In this document: piece by piece, positions 37,105-46,346 of the stretch
Numbering within the stretch: position 1 is the stretch's first letter
Layout: every line of letters begins with the position of its first letter
DNA from: Hyphomicrobium sp. ghe19
GTDB taxonomy: Bacteria > Pseudomonadota > Alphaproteobacteria > Rhizobiales > Hyphomicrobiaceae
DNA length: 64,000 nucleotides
Assembly: GCF_902712875.1 (NCBI RefSeq)
Contig: NZ_LR743509.1
Coordinates: 3,920,001 to 3,984,000, forward strand
Direction of reading: 5' to 3'
Made by a program: the position numbers and the translations under genes
The notes under the pieces: generated by a model
What the model was told of the DNA's origin: nothing
Databases searched by the model: none
Seen by the model: the letters and a program-made list of their open reading frames with translations, nothing else

Positions 37105-37518
37105 ATGAGGCAGACGAAAATTCGAAAACTGTTTCGCAGCATGACCGCACCTGGAATTATCGCAGAAGAAGTTCTGTCAGACGAACGCAGGACCGCCGAG
37201 AGGCATTCAGCGCGTCAGCATGTTGCTCTGCGCTTTCGCAATTCGCATTTGATCTGTGATTTAACTGACCTCTCCGAGACGGGAGCGAAAATCAGCGTGC
37301 TCGACGGTGTTGTGCCGAATGTCGATGAGACCGTAATGCTGACGCTATTCGATGGCACGGTTATTACTGGCACAGTGTCGTGGTTGCGCGAGAAGCATAT
37401 CGGCGTTGAATTCGCTACTCCCGTGAGTGACGTGGACGAGCGATTGGATTTCGAAAATCTCGGCAGAGATTATTTCGGCAAAGCCGTCAAACTTCAAAAA
37501 TCGGCGCGCCGGGCCTAG
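37105..37518 (+). CDS. PilZ-domain protein near ftcR
   Basis: A 137-residue protein with one PilZ domain. RHSARQH gives the RxxxR arm at about residues 40-45 and DLSETGAKI the DxSxxG strand. A basic N-terminal stretch of about 25 residues precedes it. The frame opens three codons earlier at GTG 37096; ATG 37105 has AGG nine bases upstream. Divergent from ftcR, it is the third PilZ protein in the window and a candidate c-di-GMP receptor acting on flagellar function. Confidence 0.8.
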   Translation: MRQTKIRKLFRSMTAPGIIAEEVLSDERRTAERHSARQHVALRFRNSHLICDLTDLSETGAKISVLDGVVPNVDETVMLTLFDGTVITGTVSWLREKHIGVEFATPVSDVDERLDFENLGRDYFGKAVKLQKSARRA

Positions 37519-37597
37519 TCCCATCTGAAAGTTGTCAGCGCTCCGCAAGCCGAGTCAAATATGAGGTGGGCACGTTTGTGCCTTCCTTTATCCGGCT

Positions 37598-38044
37598 ATG
37601 CCAATGCGATCCCGGGCGCCACTACCGTCAAGCTTCGACATTCTTTTCGACGACTTGTTCAGTCGAGAGGATGAGCAGATCCGCGCGCCAAGCTCGTCGC
37701 GCCGGTTTTCGATGAGCGGCCTCGAGGCCGCGTGGGACTTCGCTGCTTCGCGGGGCGGAGCGGCCTCGCGAATAACTCAACCGCGTCCTAAACATTATGG
37801 CGAGGAAAGCGGCCGCGATATCCAGGCCGAAGCTTCATTAGATCCTAACGAAATATTACTCGAGCTTGGGCTTGGCTCAAGCATCTCGGAGGCAGACGTT
37901 GCAAGTCTTCGACGCGAGTTCGCTTTGCGCAATCATCCCGACCGGGTTCCGGCTGAACTCAGGGCGCTAGCAACGCAGCGAATGATGATCGCTAACGATC
38001 TCATCGACAGATATGTCGCCGGATTACGTAAATCTCGCGGCTAG
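37598..38044 (+). CDS. J-domain-like protein, unknown
   Basis: A 148-residue protein. The first 80 residues are Ser/Arg-rich and probably disordered, while 85-145 look like a J domain: helices around a NHPDR loop with HPD at 113-115, as needed to stimulate Hsp70. It lacks the G/F and zinc-finger regions of DnaJ. Whether it recruits DnaK to a flagellar or other target is unknown. Ribosome binding site is weak; ATG 37604 is an alternative start. It lies between two small genes in the flagellar region. Confidence 0.6.
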   Translation: MPMRSRAPLPSSFDILFDDLFSREDEQIRAPSSSRRFSMSGLEAAWDFAASRGGAASRITQPRPKHYGEESGRDIQAEASLDPNEILLELGLGSSISEADVASLRREFALRNHPDRVPAELRALATQRMMIANDLIDRYVAGLRKSRG

Positions 38045-38155
38045 GACCGCGCGAAATTACCTAAAATGCAAATAGCTTTGTTGGCGATGTTCCCATCAAT
38101 GCCGTGTATTTTCACCATCAGTGGAATGACCGGCGAAGTGCGGTGAGGGACGAAA

Positions 38156-38395
38156 ATGAAAGACGTGGGTGCAGACCTCGGGGCGTTGCAAGCTCGTATG
38201 ACGGGCATCGGCTCTCGCCTTGGCGGTGACTGGGCAGAGAAACTGCAACACCAATTGCATCTCGATCTCGGCACGGCGGAATGCGCCTATTGGCATTCGG
38301 GCTATTATCAAGCTCTCTCAGATGTTCTCGACCTCATCGCGAAGCCTAACGCCGACACCTCGGACATGACCAATCGGTACCGTGCGGCCGGCTAG
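38156..38395 (+). CDS. Small soluble protein, unknown
   Basis: A 79-residue protein with a good ribosome binding site (AGGGA eight bases before ATG 38156). It is helical and slightly acidic with a motif CAYWHSGYYQALSDVLDLI. I do not recognise it. Its last 50 bases overlap the end of the convergent GIY-YIG-like gene, so the two share sequence on opposite strands. Confidence 0.55.
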   Translation: MKDVGADLGALQARMTGIGSRLGGDWAEKLQHQLHLDLGTAECAYWHSGYYQALSDVLDLIAKPNADTSDMTNRYRAAG

Positions 38396-38699
38396 GATGT
38401 AAGAAGTTTCCGCTCGGCAGAAATTGATGAAACATCTCACACTCTTTTTCGAACGCTAACCGCTGTTCCGCGAAGTGGCGGAATTTAAACTGCGATGCCG
38501 TTCCGATGTGCGCTTTCAGTTTCGATTTCAAATTTTCACCTGCACTGCCGACATACGTAATCGAAAAGCGGCCAAGGTAATCGATGAAGCCGAGCGCGTA
38601 GGCGCCAGGACAATTTTCGACGAGCTCTTCATCGATCGCGTCGGCCGCGAGCGAGAAGGGGCCATGCAGGCCGGTCCCTGTCAGTTCCTGCTGCGTCAT
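38346..38699 (-). CDS. GIY-YIG-like nuclease domain protein
   Basis: A 117-residue protein directly downstream of fliK (10 bases). It shows a GIY-YIG-like core: GAYALGF at 32-38, YVGSAG at 49-54, a helix NLKSKLKAHIG (57-66), and AFEKECEMFHQF carrying the metal-binding Glu candidate (84 or 86). The C-terminal segment is HPSRPHGTDWSCPRC. In true GIY-YIG nucleases an Arg follows the YIG strand; here that place appears to be Lys60, so activity is uncertain. The presence of a nuclease-like protein in a flagellar operon is unexplained. It could be a structural derivative. Confidence 0.6.
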   Translation of the reverse strand: MTQQELTGTGLHGPFSLAADAIDEELVENCPGAYALGFIDYLGRFSITYVGSAGENLKSKLKAHIGTASQFKFRHFAEQRLAFEKECEMFHQFLPSGNFLHPSRPHGTDWSCPRCRR

Positions 38700-38709
38700 C
38701 TAACGATAC

Positions 38710-40269
38710 CTAAATATAGACTGCGTTGCCTTGCCGGCTATTCGGCAACTCGCCGGCAGATGTCTGCTGAGAGTTATCCTTCTGACGACGCTGCGCTTGA
38801 TCGGACGATGAGCCATCGCGCCGTTGCGCATCCCCATCCTGCCGTCCCGTGAAGTTGGAGCGCGCCTGATCACCGTCTCGGAACGGCGATCCACTCGTTT
38901 GCCCGTTTGAGCTAGCCGAACTGCTCGATGACGACTCAGTGATCTTCAAACTGGAAACGTCGTAACCCGCGTCTCTCAATCCTCGCTCCAGTGACGTGCG
39001 ATCATCGTTGAGAATTTTTGCTGTCGCAGCCTTTGAAGCCTCAGCTTCTATCGCCAGTGAATTCGACTTGAGGCTGAGACGCAATCTCACGGAGCCGAGG
39101 TCCGCTGGAGAGAGCGTCAGATCAAGCGAACGCAATACCGGTGTCGGAGCAGGAGCGCGATCCCTAAGGTCCATTGCGGTGGTGTTCGGTGCCAAGTCTC
39201 CGGCTTTTCCGGCGAGTGCATCAACGACACCGTTGCGAATTTGCGCGCTTACGCTCGGTTGGCCCTGCTCCGAGGGTTTGGGCTCGATCGAAAAGACTCG
39301 ATTGGTGGAGTCGGATGCATCTGCTTTCGCGACTCTGGCGTTCGCTACATCCCCGGTCGTCTGCTGTTGAAAGCGTGCGCCGGTTTGATCTTTATCTGCG
39401 AGGAAGGAATTATCCGGCGTATCCGTCGTGGCTGCCGAGACAGCTTGTGGCTGCAGCTGGGGCAGCGGCTCATTCGATGTCTTGGAAGATGGGTCCGCAT
39501 TCTTTTGCACCACCGTCGACAGGTTGGGCGTCGACAGGTTGGGAGTCGACAGGTCGCGCATCGAGAAAGGGGCGGACGAGAGAGGATGCGGCGTGATTCG
39601 CTCCTCAGGTGTCAGCCTCGAGAGCTGCGACGCAGCGCCTGCGACCGTTGTCTCGGCGAAATTCCAATGTGTCTCCTGGCTGTTGACGACCGCGGGTGTC
39701 GCATCGCCGATTTCATCCCTGTGCTCCGGCGGCATCGCATTCGGCATGTTGGCCTGGACCAGCTTCGTATTGTCGTCGCTCGGAACCAGACGCGTTTTCG
39801 CGTCGAGCAACGCGGCGATGCTATCCTGCAGCAGCAGATTTCCAGGCCGCGCTGCGCGCTGCATATTTTCGGAAGGCTGCTCGACACTATCCGGTGTTTG
39901 GTCACCGGGGCCATTGCCATTTACGAGAGCCGCAATCGCAATCGTCGGCCCATTATCACTTCGCTCGACGCTTGCGTTGGCTTTTGGCTCCTGCTGACCG
40001 ATGCTGTCGAAGGTTTCCTCGAACGATGGATCACCATCATCCGTTTTGGAATTGCCCTGCTTTCGCGTCGATACGCTATCGCTGCGTCTAACGGAGTTGT
40101 CGGACGAAGACGCTTTGGCCTTGGTGGCATCCTTCGTCGCGTCATCAGACTTGTCGTCCCCATCCCGGGACTGCTTGGTAGAATCTCGATGCGAACCGAC
40201 ACGCATACGAACAGATTGCAGAAGTTGATCGACCGTGTCTGGCGCGGCGCCTCTTACCGGGGCTGTCAT
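38710..40269 (-). CDS. fliK: Flagellar hook-length control protein FliK
   Basis: Secreted ruler and export-specificity switch, 519 residues (called MotD earlier in S. meliloti). Low-complexity Ser/Asp/Gln-rich N-terminal two-thirds and a folded C-terminal domain LRSLDLTLSPADLGSVRLRLSLKSNSLAIEAEAS (about 380-450), the FliK C-terminal motif, then a disordered tail. A 15-base tandem repeat near the middle encodes LSTPN units. The ATG overlaps the motC stop by 4 bases; order motB-motC-fliK is typical for rhizobia. Confidence 0.88.
   Translation of the reverse strand: MTAPVRGAAPDTVDQLLQSVRMRVGSHRDSTKQSRDGDDKSDDATKDATKAKASSSDNSVRRSDSVSTRKQGNSKTDDGDPSFEETFDSIGQQEPKANASVERSDNGPTIAIAALVNGNGPGDQTPDSVEQPSENMQRAARPGNLLLQDSIAALLDAKTRLVPSDDNTKLVQANMPNAMPPEHRDEIGDATPAVVNSQETHWNFAETTVAGAASQLSRLTPEERITPHPLSSAPFSMRDLSTPNLSTPNLSTVVQKNADPSSKTSNEPLPQLQPQAVSAATTDTPDNSFLADKDQTGARFQQQTTGDVANARVAKADASDSTNRVFSIEPKPSEQGQPSVSAQIRNGVVDALAGKAGDLAPNTTAMDLRDRAPAPTPVLRSLDLTLSPADLGSVRLRLSLKSNSLAIEAEASKAATAKILNDDRTSLERGLRDAGYDVSSLKITESSSSSSASSNGQTSGSPFRDGDQARSNFTGRQDGDAQRRDGSSSDQAQRRQKDNSQQTSAGELPNSRQGNAVYI
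39515..39559 (-). repeat. 15-base tandem repeat inside fliK
   Basis: Three copies of a 15-base unit of the form GTCGACAGGTTGGGC (plus strand), the last diverging after ten bases. They encode LSTPN repeats in FliK. Changes in copy number would keep the frame and alter ruler length by five residues per unit. Confidence 0.7.
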
Positions 40270-41552
40270 TTTTCACTCCGTGCGATGATCTGATCGGCTT
40301 CGTTTAAGAGGGCATCTGCCTTGCCGAGGGCAGCTGCGGCTTTCGGCAGGATCGGGTTTTCGGCGATCGTTCCACCCGCCCGCACTTTGATGTCCCCGCG
40401 ACCAGCGGCTATGTCGTTGCCAACCACGCTCTTTGCGATAAAGCCCGCCACTTCGCGAATTTCCGTATCGTCGTCGGAAAGCCGATCTGCCGTGATCTGG
40501 TTCAGCGCCCTCAGAGCATCTCCCGCATCTGCTGAAGGCGCTTCTGCCGCTGCTCGATAGAGGCGAGCTTTATCCAATGTTTCGGGTGCCGCCGCGTTTC
40601 CGATCTTCAGAATTCTGTCGGCTGCGGCCCGAGCCAGCTTCAACCTGCCTTGCAGAAGCGCTTCGCCTGCGACAGCGATAAACAATTCCGACGCAACCGG
40701 CATGTCCCGGTCGTCGAAAGAATCGGCCAACCTATCGACGATTTCTGGATCATCCATATCGCCGCGCTTTGCCGTCGCTTCGGCGAACTCGCGAAGGAGC
40801 TTCGACGCATAAATGGACTTCCCGAACTCGCGGACGTAGCTCGTCGTCAGCATAAGCGCGCGGTTCCTCTCTCCCATGCCAATGAGAATCGGGATTTGCC
40901 TTCGCGTAGCAGCTTCGTCGATTGCGGTGTGCGGGCAAGCAAGCCGCGCATCATCAAGCAGCTCGATGGCCTTCGCCTGGTTATCGTCGAGATAGAGCGA
41001 GGCGCGAGCCAGCGCGAAAGGACCTACTAAGCTAACGTCGAGAGACCTCGGATCGATCTCCATGAATAATTTCCGAGCGGCCCTTGGCTGTCCTTGGGCA
41101 AAGCTCACGATTCCAGCCGCCAATTTCTGATCGGCGGCTCCAAGCACATTGCCGTCGATCAGGGGAGTGAGAACATGCGCGTCGCCGCCGCTCAATACAT
41201 AGAGCAAGCTCGTACGCACATTGATGTAGTCGCTCCAATCTCCCGGACCGAATTGGCGAAGTTCACCGGCTATATCCCTCAACAGTCGCGCCTGGTCGGC
41301 AAGCGCTGCACGGTCGCCATGTATAATTTTGTCCTGGATGGCGCCCAATTGCTCGACCAGGCGAAGCGTGGCGTCCCTCGCCTGCATCTCGTTCACCGCC
41401 TTTGCGGCATACGATGGGACGGCATGAGCGAGAGGTTCATCCGATTTCGGCTCGCCGAATACGAATGCCGGCCGGAAGTAGATCGCCGCGCCGGCTGCGA
41501 CGCCGGCCAGCGCAACGAACAAAGCTGCAGAAATCAGCGCAAGGCGCTTCAT
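40266..41552 (-). CDS. motC: Periplasmic stator-associated protein MotC
   Basis: Rhizobial motility protein of 428 residues. In S. meliloti MotC is periplasmic and interacts with MotB to allow flagellar rotation. Signal sequence or anchor at 5-28 ([22 protein letters not shown]), then an all-helical, TPR-like periplasmic domain rich in Ala and Leu. Position between motB and fliK, with 4-base overlaps on both sides, supports the call. MotE, its chaperone, is at 48470-49021. Confidence 0.88.
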   Translation of the reverse strand: MKRLALISAALFVALAGVAAGAAIYFRPAFVFGEPKSDEPLAHAVPSYAAKAVNEMQARDATLRLVEQLGAIQDKIIHGDRAALADQARLLRDIAGELRQFGPGDWSDYINVRTSLLYVLSGGDAHVLTPLIDGNVLGAADQKLAAGIVSFAQGQPRAARKLFMEIDPRSLDVSLVGPFALARASLYLDDNQAKAIELLDDARLACPHTAIDEAATRRQIPILIGMGERNRALMLTTSYVREFGKSIYASKLLREFAEATAKRGDMDDPEIVDRLADSFDDRDMPVASELFIAVAGEALLQGRLKLARAAADRILKIGNAAAPETLDKARLYRAAAEAPSADAGDALRALNQITADRLSDDDTEIREVAGFIAKSVVGNDIAAGRGDIKVRAGGTIAENPILPKAAAALGKADALLNEADQIIARSEK

Positions 41553-42856
41553 TTCTGATCCTCTTTGACGAGGATTTCGATCCTGCGGTTCGGTGCTGCC
41601 AACGTATCGGACGGAATTTTCGGGTCGCGGTCGGCGCGCCCTTCGATGGCGGTAACGCGCGCTTCCGGAACGCCGCCTCGCACGAGCATGTAATAGGCCA
41701 TTTGCGCGCGCGCTGCTGAGAGCCGCCAGTTGTCGTAGTTGCCGTTCTTGTATGCGCGACTATCGGTATGACCGCGGACGACTATGGTTCCGGGCTGGGC
41801 TTGTAGAACCTTTCCGATCTTATCCATCACGAGGACGAGCTCGGGGCGCGGTTTCGCCGACCCCACTTCGAACATGCCGAAATGCGCGTCGTCCGTCAGG
41901 CTGATGAGCACTCCTTCCGGAGTTGCCTTTACCTCGACTTGCGGCAGGTCTTTCGAGATATTCGAAATCGCGCTTGTGATTTCGTCTTCGAGCTTTTTCG
42001 CCTGCTGATCCTTGTCCTTATCGTGCGTCTTTTCTTCCTTCTTCTCTTCTTTCTTCTCTTCCGTCTTCGTCTGATCCAATGCCGCCGGCGTCTGCTTCGC
42101 TACGACGTCCTGTTGCTTCGGCTTCTCGAATTGGCTCGCCGCCTGGGGAACCGGCGGCGTCTGTTTGACGGTCTCTGGAGTTGGCGGTTTCGAATTGTTC
42201 GCAACGGCCTTTGCCCCGCTGGGCGGGGGAGCGGCGGTCGCCGGTTGTGAGGCCGGCTTCAACGTGTCCTGAGATTTCCCGGCACGCCGATTGGTGCGAT
42301 CGAACGGATCGCTGATGTTGCCATCGGCGGGGCTAGAGGCCGTCGTCGGGGAATTGGCGCGTGCCTCGTCCGCTAGCTTCTCGAGAAGATCGCCCGGATT
42401 ATCGAAAAGCGCCTGTTCCTTTTGAGCTTCGGTGCTTTTTCCGCCGGCTGCAGCGCTCGATTTCTGCGCCGCCTCGTCCATCGCATCGCCGGTACGTTCT
42501 TTGCTCTCTTGCTCGGCTTCCTGCTTCTGCTGGCTGTTGATGACCTGCTTTTCGAAGCCCTTTTTGCCGCGCTCCTCTGTTGGCTTTGTCGCTGTTTCCG
42601 TTAGATCCTCAAGCCCTTTCGGAGCAGCGTATCGGTCCGTCAGCCGCATCGGATTGAAATAGGCGGCCACCTGGACGATCGTCTTCTTGTCCGCCGCATT
42701 GATCAGCCACATCACCAGGAAGAAAGCCATCATCGCGGTCATGAAATCCGCGTAGGCAATCTTCCAAACTCCGCCATGGTGCGGCTCGTCTGTATTGCGC
42801 CGCCGCCGAATGATGACGAGCGGTTGCGATGAAACGTCTTCCTGGCCGTTGCTCAT
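41549..42856 (-). CDS. motB: Flagellar stator protein MotB
   Basis: Peptidoglycan-anchored half of the proton-driven stator, 435 residues. Single TM at about 33-54 with the essential proton-binding Asp37 in [22 protein letters not shown], a long disordered Lys/Glu/Pro/Gln-rich linker (about 75-290), and a C-terminal OmpA-like domain with [26 protein letters not shown]. The linker is longer than in enteric MotB, as in other rhizobia. motA is separate at 56785-57672. Confidence 0.96.
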   Translation of the reverse strand: MSNGQEDVSSQPLVIIRRRRNTDEPHHGGVWKIAYADFMTAMMAFFLVMWLINAADKKTIVQVAAYFNPMRLTDRYAAPKGLEDLTETATKPTEERGKKGFEKQVINSQQKQEAEQESKERTGDAMDEAAQKSSAAAGGKSTEAQKEQALFDNPGDLLEKLADEARANSPTTASSPADGNISDPFDRTNRRAGKSQDTLKPASQPATAAPPPSGAKAVANNSKPPTPETVKQTPPVPQAASQFEKPKQQDVVAKQTPAALDQTKTEEKKEEKKEEKTHDKDKDQQAKKLEDEITSAISNISKDLPQVEVKATPEGVLISLTDDAHFGMFEVGSAKPRPELVLVMDKIGKVLQAQPGTIVVRGHTDSRAYKNGNYDNWRLSAARAQMAYYMLVRGGVPEARVTAIEGRADRDPKIPSDTLAAPNRRIEILVKEDQK

Positions 42857-43440
42857 GTTTCCATCGCCTCAAGCGCCGCAATCCACGCAGAAATATTGAG
42901 TTCGATCTTGGTGTCCTCAATGTGAGCGCGAATATCGCTGTTCGGACTTTCGGAGTATCCGATTTGAAATCCTTCGGTCGGCAGCCGCTCACGAAGATGC
43001 TGGACAATCTCGGCCGGTGCCTCGACGTGAACTTTCGCACCTTCGACAAGTGCCCGCGCTATGGCGTTTTCGAGATCCTTCATGGCGCGTTCACGCAACC
43101 GATCCATCAGCCACGGGCGCAACAGCGCCGCCACACGCGCCTCGATGCTCAGCTCGATAAGTTTCGTGACGTTTTCCAAACGCACGGCCAGAACGTCGGC
43201 GCAGTCGCGCTGCCAGTTTAGCTTTTCCTCGGCGAGCCGCTCGGAATGAAGGCTTGTCGCTTCCGTTAGGCGAAGCTCCGCATCGGCGTCTGCTTCGGTT
43301 CTCCCATCGGCGTGGCCTTGCCGATAACCGTCCTCGAACGCCGACTTTAATTCGGCTTCAAAATCGATCTTGACGTCGCCGTTTTCGCGATCGAAGTCAG
43401 ACAGGAGCGAAAACGCCGAACTGTGAAGTCTCGCCGTCAT
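42853..43440 (-). CDS. fliH: FliH-like export ATPase regulator
   Basis: A 195-residue soluble protein between fliF and motB. The central helix is highly charged ([22 protein letters not shown], with a GxxxG-like spacing), followed by a C-terminal domain similar in outline to FliH/YscL ([40 protein letters not shown]). FliH binds and restrains the ATPase FliI, encoded at 58575-59942. Similarity is moderate; the call relies on helix pattern, size and position. Overlaps both neighbours by 4 bases. Confidence 0.7.
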   Translation of the reverse strand: MTARLHSSAFSLLSDFDRENGDVKIDFEAELKSAFEDGYRQGHADGRTEADADAELRLTEATSLHSERLAEEKLNWQRDCADVLAVRLENVTKLIELSIEARVAALLRPWLMDRLRERAMKDLENAIARALVEGAKVHVEAPAEIVQHLRERLPTEGFQIGYSESPNSDIRAHIEDTKIELNISAWIAALEAMET

Positions 43441-45131
43441 CCGTTCTTGACCCAGTGCTTCAGGATGGCTGTCGCCTGCTCCTCGTCACTATCGATAATG
43501 GCTCCGAGCTTTTCGACCGGACCCAGCGTGAGCGATCGGCCAAACGAGAGACCGGTTCCAAAGCCGGAGCCCATTCCCATGCCCATACCCATTCCGCCTT
43601 CGGCCTCGAATGGGTTGGCCCCCGGCTCCAACAATGGCGATGCCATCTCAGGCATATCTATGGGAGCAGCCCCCGATCCCGTGATCGACGCGAGGGGAGA
43701 CTGAAGTGCTGCGACGTTGCCCGGTGCCTCGACGGCTGCTCCGTTCGACAGCAGCGTACGCATGACGGGTCTGAAGCCCGCCATCACCACAATGGCGGCG
43801 ACGAGAAGTATCGTCAGCGATTTTATTCCCGTTCCCGCAAGGCCCATCAGCAATGGCGCCCACCCGGAGGCGGAAGATGCTTCGTCGAATTGTGAGGGAG
43901 CAAAGTCCACAGCCGCGACGCTGATAAGATCGCCTCGCTTCTTATCGATGCCGGCAGCTGAAAGCGCCAGCTTTTCGATTTCGGCGACCTGCTTGTCGAA
44001 GTCCTCCGCCTTCGCATCCTTGCCGATGACGTCGGCGAGGCGCTTCTTGTTGATGACCACGGCTACCGAGAGGTTGTCGACCTTATATCCCTCGCTCGAG
44101 GTGGAAGCGGACTTCGTGCTGATTTCGTAGTTCGTCGTTTCTTCCTTGCGATCCTGTGCTTTCTTGGTCTGGTCTTTGGCCGCAGGCGCTTCGCCCGGAA
44201 TATTCTGCTCAACGCTGACGTTCGTCTTTCCGGATGAATCCTGTGAGCTCTGCGCCTCTTTGACGAACCTGGTCGAACGCTCGACCTTGCTCTCGGGATC
44301 GAAGTTGGTTTCGGTCGTTTGATGCTTGTCGATATTCAGTCGTGCGATCGCGCTGACCTCGAAATTGTCGAGGCCCAAATAGGGCGCCAGCGTGCGGCGG
44401 ACGCTATCCTGTACTTGTTGGGCGACGGTGCGTTCCAATTCGAGCATCTGGACGGGCGCATCGCCCGCTACACTACGGCCGCCTCCGAGAATTGTTCCGT
44501 CGGTGCCGATCACCTGCACTTCGTCCGGCGTCATTTCGGGAATTGCGGAAGCCACAAGATGCTTGATCGCGGGGGCGGCAGCAGCATCGCCGGCGATGTC
44601 GGTTCTAATCACGACGGACGCTGACGGCGGCTGCTTCTTGACGCGCAGCGCGTTCTGGTCGGGAAGGAAGATGTGCACGCGAGCGGCACGGATGCCCTTC
44701 AGGTACTGAATGGTCCGCGAGAGCTCTCCTTCGAGAGCGCGGACGCGGGTGACCTCTTGCATGAACGAGGTGAGACCCAATGCGCCGAGCTTGTCGAACA
44801 GCTCGTATCCGGCGGTCTGACTTCCCGGCAGGCCTTTTTCGGCGAGAAGTGCGCGGGCTTGGGCTGTCTCACCGATCGGAACGCTCAGCTTGGTGCCGTC
44901 GATGCTGGTTTCAAAGGCAATCCCCGCCTCGCTCAGCACCGAGCCCATGCGGCTTATGTCCGACGGCGTCAGGCCGACATACAGGGTGTCGTAGCTCGAG
45001 CGGGAGGCGAAGTAGCTGCCGAGCGTTATCAGTGCGAAGACGAACGCGCCCGCGGCTCCGAGGGCCATAAGGCGCTGGCGGCCCAGGCCTTTCAAGCTCT
45101 GATACAGATTTTCGAATTGACGCCAATCCAT
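43437..45131 (-). CDS. fliF: Flagellar MS-ring protein FliF
   Basis: Base of the flagellum in the inner membrane, 564 residues. TM1 at about 25-47 and TM2 near residue 450 enclose the periplasmic ring domains; the conserved YDTLYVGLTPSDISRMGSVLSEAGI and FMQEVTRVRALEGELSRTIQ segments are intact. The C-terminal cytoplasmic tail, with Gly/Met repeats (GMGMGMGMGSG) before the FliG-binding end, is present. TTG 45149 could extend it; ATG 45131 with AAGG upstream is chosen. A long hairpin lies 60 bases upstream, downstream of flagellin. Confidence 0.95.
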   Translation of the reverse strand: MDWRQFENLYQSLKGLGRQRLMALGAAGAFVFALITLGSYFASRSSYDTLYVGLTPSDISRMGSVLSEAGIAFETSIDGTKLSVPIGETAQARALLAEKGLPGSQTAGYELFDKLGALGLTSFMQEVTRVRALEGELSRTIQYLKGIRAARVHIFLPDQNALRVKKQPPSASVVIRTDIAGDAAAAPAIKHLVASAIPEMTPDEVQVIGTDGTILGGGRSVAGDAPVQMLELERTVAQQVQDSVRRTLAPYLGLDNFEVSAIARLNIDKHQTTETNFDPESKVERSTRFVKEAQSSQDSSGKTNVSVEQNIPGEAPAAKDQTKKAQDRKEETTNYEISTKSASTSSEGYKVDNLSVAVVINKKRLADVIGKDAKAEDFDKQVAEIEKLALSAAGIDKKRGDLISVAAVDFAPSQFDEASSASGWAPLLMGLAGTGIKSLTILLVAAIVVMAGFRPVMRTLLSNGAAVEAPGNVAALQSPLASITGSGAAPIDMPEMASPLLEPGANPFEAEGGMGMGMGMGSGFGTGLSFGRSLTLGPVEKLGAIIDSDEEQATAILKHWVKNG

Positions 45132-45190
45132 CTTCAACCTTACCGGCAAAGTTAAATGCCGACGGTAGAGAGGGAACCTTGTGCAAAGGT

Positions 45191-45253
45191 GACGGGCCGC
45201 CCCCGCGAGGCATTCCGATCTTGCGGATCGTTGCCTCGGGGATGCGGCCCGTC
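45191..45253 (-). repeat. Long stem-loop between flagellin and fliF
   Basis: Outer arms GACGGGCCGC and GCGGCCCGTC pair perfectly over 10 bases. Inside, CGAGGC/GCCTCG and CGATC/GATCG form two more helices around a CGCAA loop. Together this is a ~63-base, very stable rod on the minus-strand transcript. It could be an mRNA processing or stability element, a small RNA, or part of a terminator; no long T-run follows it. Confidence 0.65.
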
Positions 45254-45290
45254 TGATGCGTCAGTTAGGCTAGACTGAGCTTTGTGAAGG

Positions 45291-45314
45291 GCTCGGCGCT
45301 GATAGGCGCCGAGC
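45291..45314 (-). terminator. Hairpin downstream of flagellin
   Basis: GCTCGGCGC and GCGCCGAGC, perfect 9-base arms with a 6-base loop, nine bases beyond the flagellin stop. The following tract on the minus strand (CCTTCACAAAG) is not T-rich, so termination would be weak or Rho-aided; it could also protect the flagellin mRNA 3-prime end. Confidence 0.55.
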
Positions 45315-45322
45315 TTCAGTCG

Positions 45323-46273
45323 TTAGCGGAAGAGCGAGAGGATGTTCTGGCTCGACTGGTTCGCGATGCTGAGTGCCTGTACACCCAGCTGCTGCTTAAC
45401 CTGAAGTGCCTGCAGTCTCGTCGACTCTTGGTTCATGTCGGCATCGACCAACTGAGAGACACCCGTCGTGATCGAATCCCGCAAGGACGAGATGAAGCTC
45501 GTCTGAAGGTCGATACGCTTCTGGGCTGCGCCGAGGTTCGTCGCCGCCGTGGTCATCTCCTGGAACGCGCTATCGACGCCAGCGATGTACGAAACCAGCG
45601 TCGCCTGGTCGGTCGAGCTGTCCGTGAGCGAGCTGATATCGATGCTCATGACCGACGTACCGCCGGTCGTCACGATGGCGCCCGTCGTACCGCGCTGCGA
45701 GTCGAGGATGCCGCCGCTGGCGCCGGTTGTAGCGGTCGAGGCGTCGAAGAGAATCGACTTCGACGTATCAACCGAGATCGTGCCGATCGAAACGGTGCCC
45801 GTCGTTGTACGAGCAAACGAAGCAACGATCGACTTCGTCGAGCTGTAGCCGGTGACCGACGAGTCAACCGAAACCCAGTTCTGGCCGGAGAAGTTCGCCG
45901 TAGCGGCGATACCCTTGAGCTGCTCCTGGAGCTGCGTGATTTCCGACTGAACCTTGGCGCGATCAACGCCCGGAGCAGCGGCTGCCGTCAGCTTTTCTTT
46001 GATTTGGCTGACGAGCGTGATGGACTGGTTCAGCGCGTTGTATGCAACGTCGACTGTGCCCTTGCCCAGGCCAAGCGCGTCTTGAACCGTCGAGAGCGCG
46101 TCGTTGTCCGACTTCATCGTCGTCGCGATCGACCAGTAGGCGGCGTTGTCCGAAGCGGAAGCAACTTTCAAGCCGGTCGAGATGCGATTCTGCGTCGTCA
46201 GGAGGTCTTTGGAGGTCTGCTGCAACGACTGAAGTGCGGTCATTGCGGAAAGATTGGTATTGATACTGCTCAT
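45323..46273 (-). CDS. fliC: Flagellin
   Basis: Filament subunit, 316 residues. The N-terminal D0/D1 (MSSINTNLSAMTALQSLQQTSKDLLTTQNRISTGLKVASASDNAAYWSIATTMK) and C-terminal helices (SFISSLRDSITTGVSQLVDADMNQESTRLQALQVKQQLGVQALSIANQSSQNILSLFR) are classic; the middle is short and variable, Ser/Thr-rich. Only one flagellin gene is visible here, while rhizobia often have several. ATG 46273 with AGGG eight bases upstream is preferred over ATG 46279. FlbT/FlaF in the window probably control its translation. Confidence 0.97.
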   Translation of the reverse strand: MSSINTNLSAMTALQSLQQTSKDLLTTQNRISTGLKVASASDNAAYWSIATTMKSDNDALSTVQDALGLGKGTVDVAYNALNQSITLVSQIKEKLTAAAAPGVDRAKVQSEITQLQEQLKGIAATANFSGQNWVSVDSSVTGYSSTKSIVASFARTTTGTVSIGTISVDTSKSILFDASTATTGASGGILDSQRGTTGAIVTTGGTSVMSIDISSLTDSSTDQATLVSYIAGVDSAFQEMTTAATNLGAAQKRIDLQTSFISSLRDSITTGVSQLVDADMNQESTRLQALQVKQQLGVQALSIANQSSQNILSLFR

Positions 46274-46331
46274 GCCCATGTCCCTTGTCCTTCTACTCGG
46301 CACTAAAAAAGCGCACGCACACTGGGGACAT

Positions 46332-46346
46332 GCCGGGTCTTCCGGC
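46332..46346 (-). promoter_or_regulatory. Flagellin 5-prime leader hairpin
   Basis: GCCGG and CCGGC pair around a 5-base loop in the transcript upstream of the flagellin start (about 60 bases before ATG). It lies where FlbT acts on flagellin mRNA in Caulobacter, so it is a candidate target. The transcription start is unknown. Confidence 0.35.

Noticed and set aside
45323..46273. Possibility of tandem flagellin genes
   Set aside because: Only one flagellin frame is present; fliP and fliF flank it directly.
45284..46306. 340-codon plus-strand frame over flagellin
   Set aside because: Antisense to flagellin; Arg-rich shadow frame with no family features.
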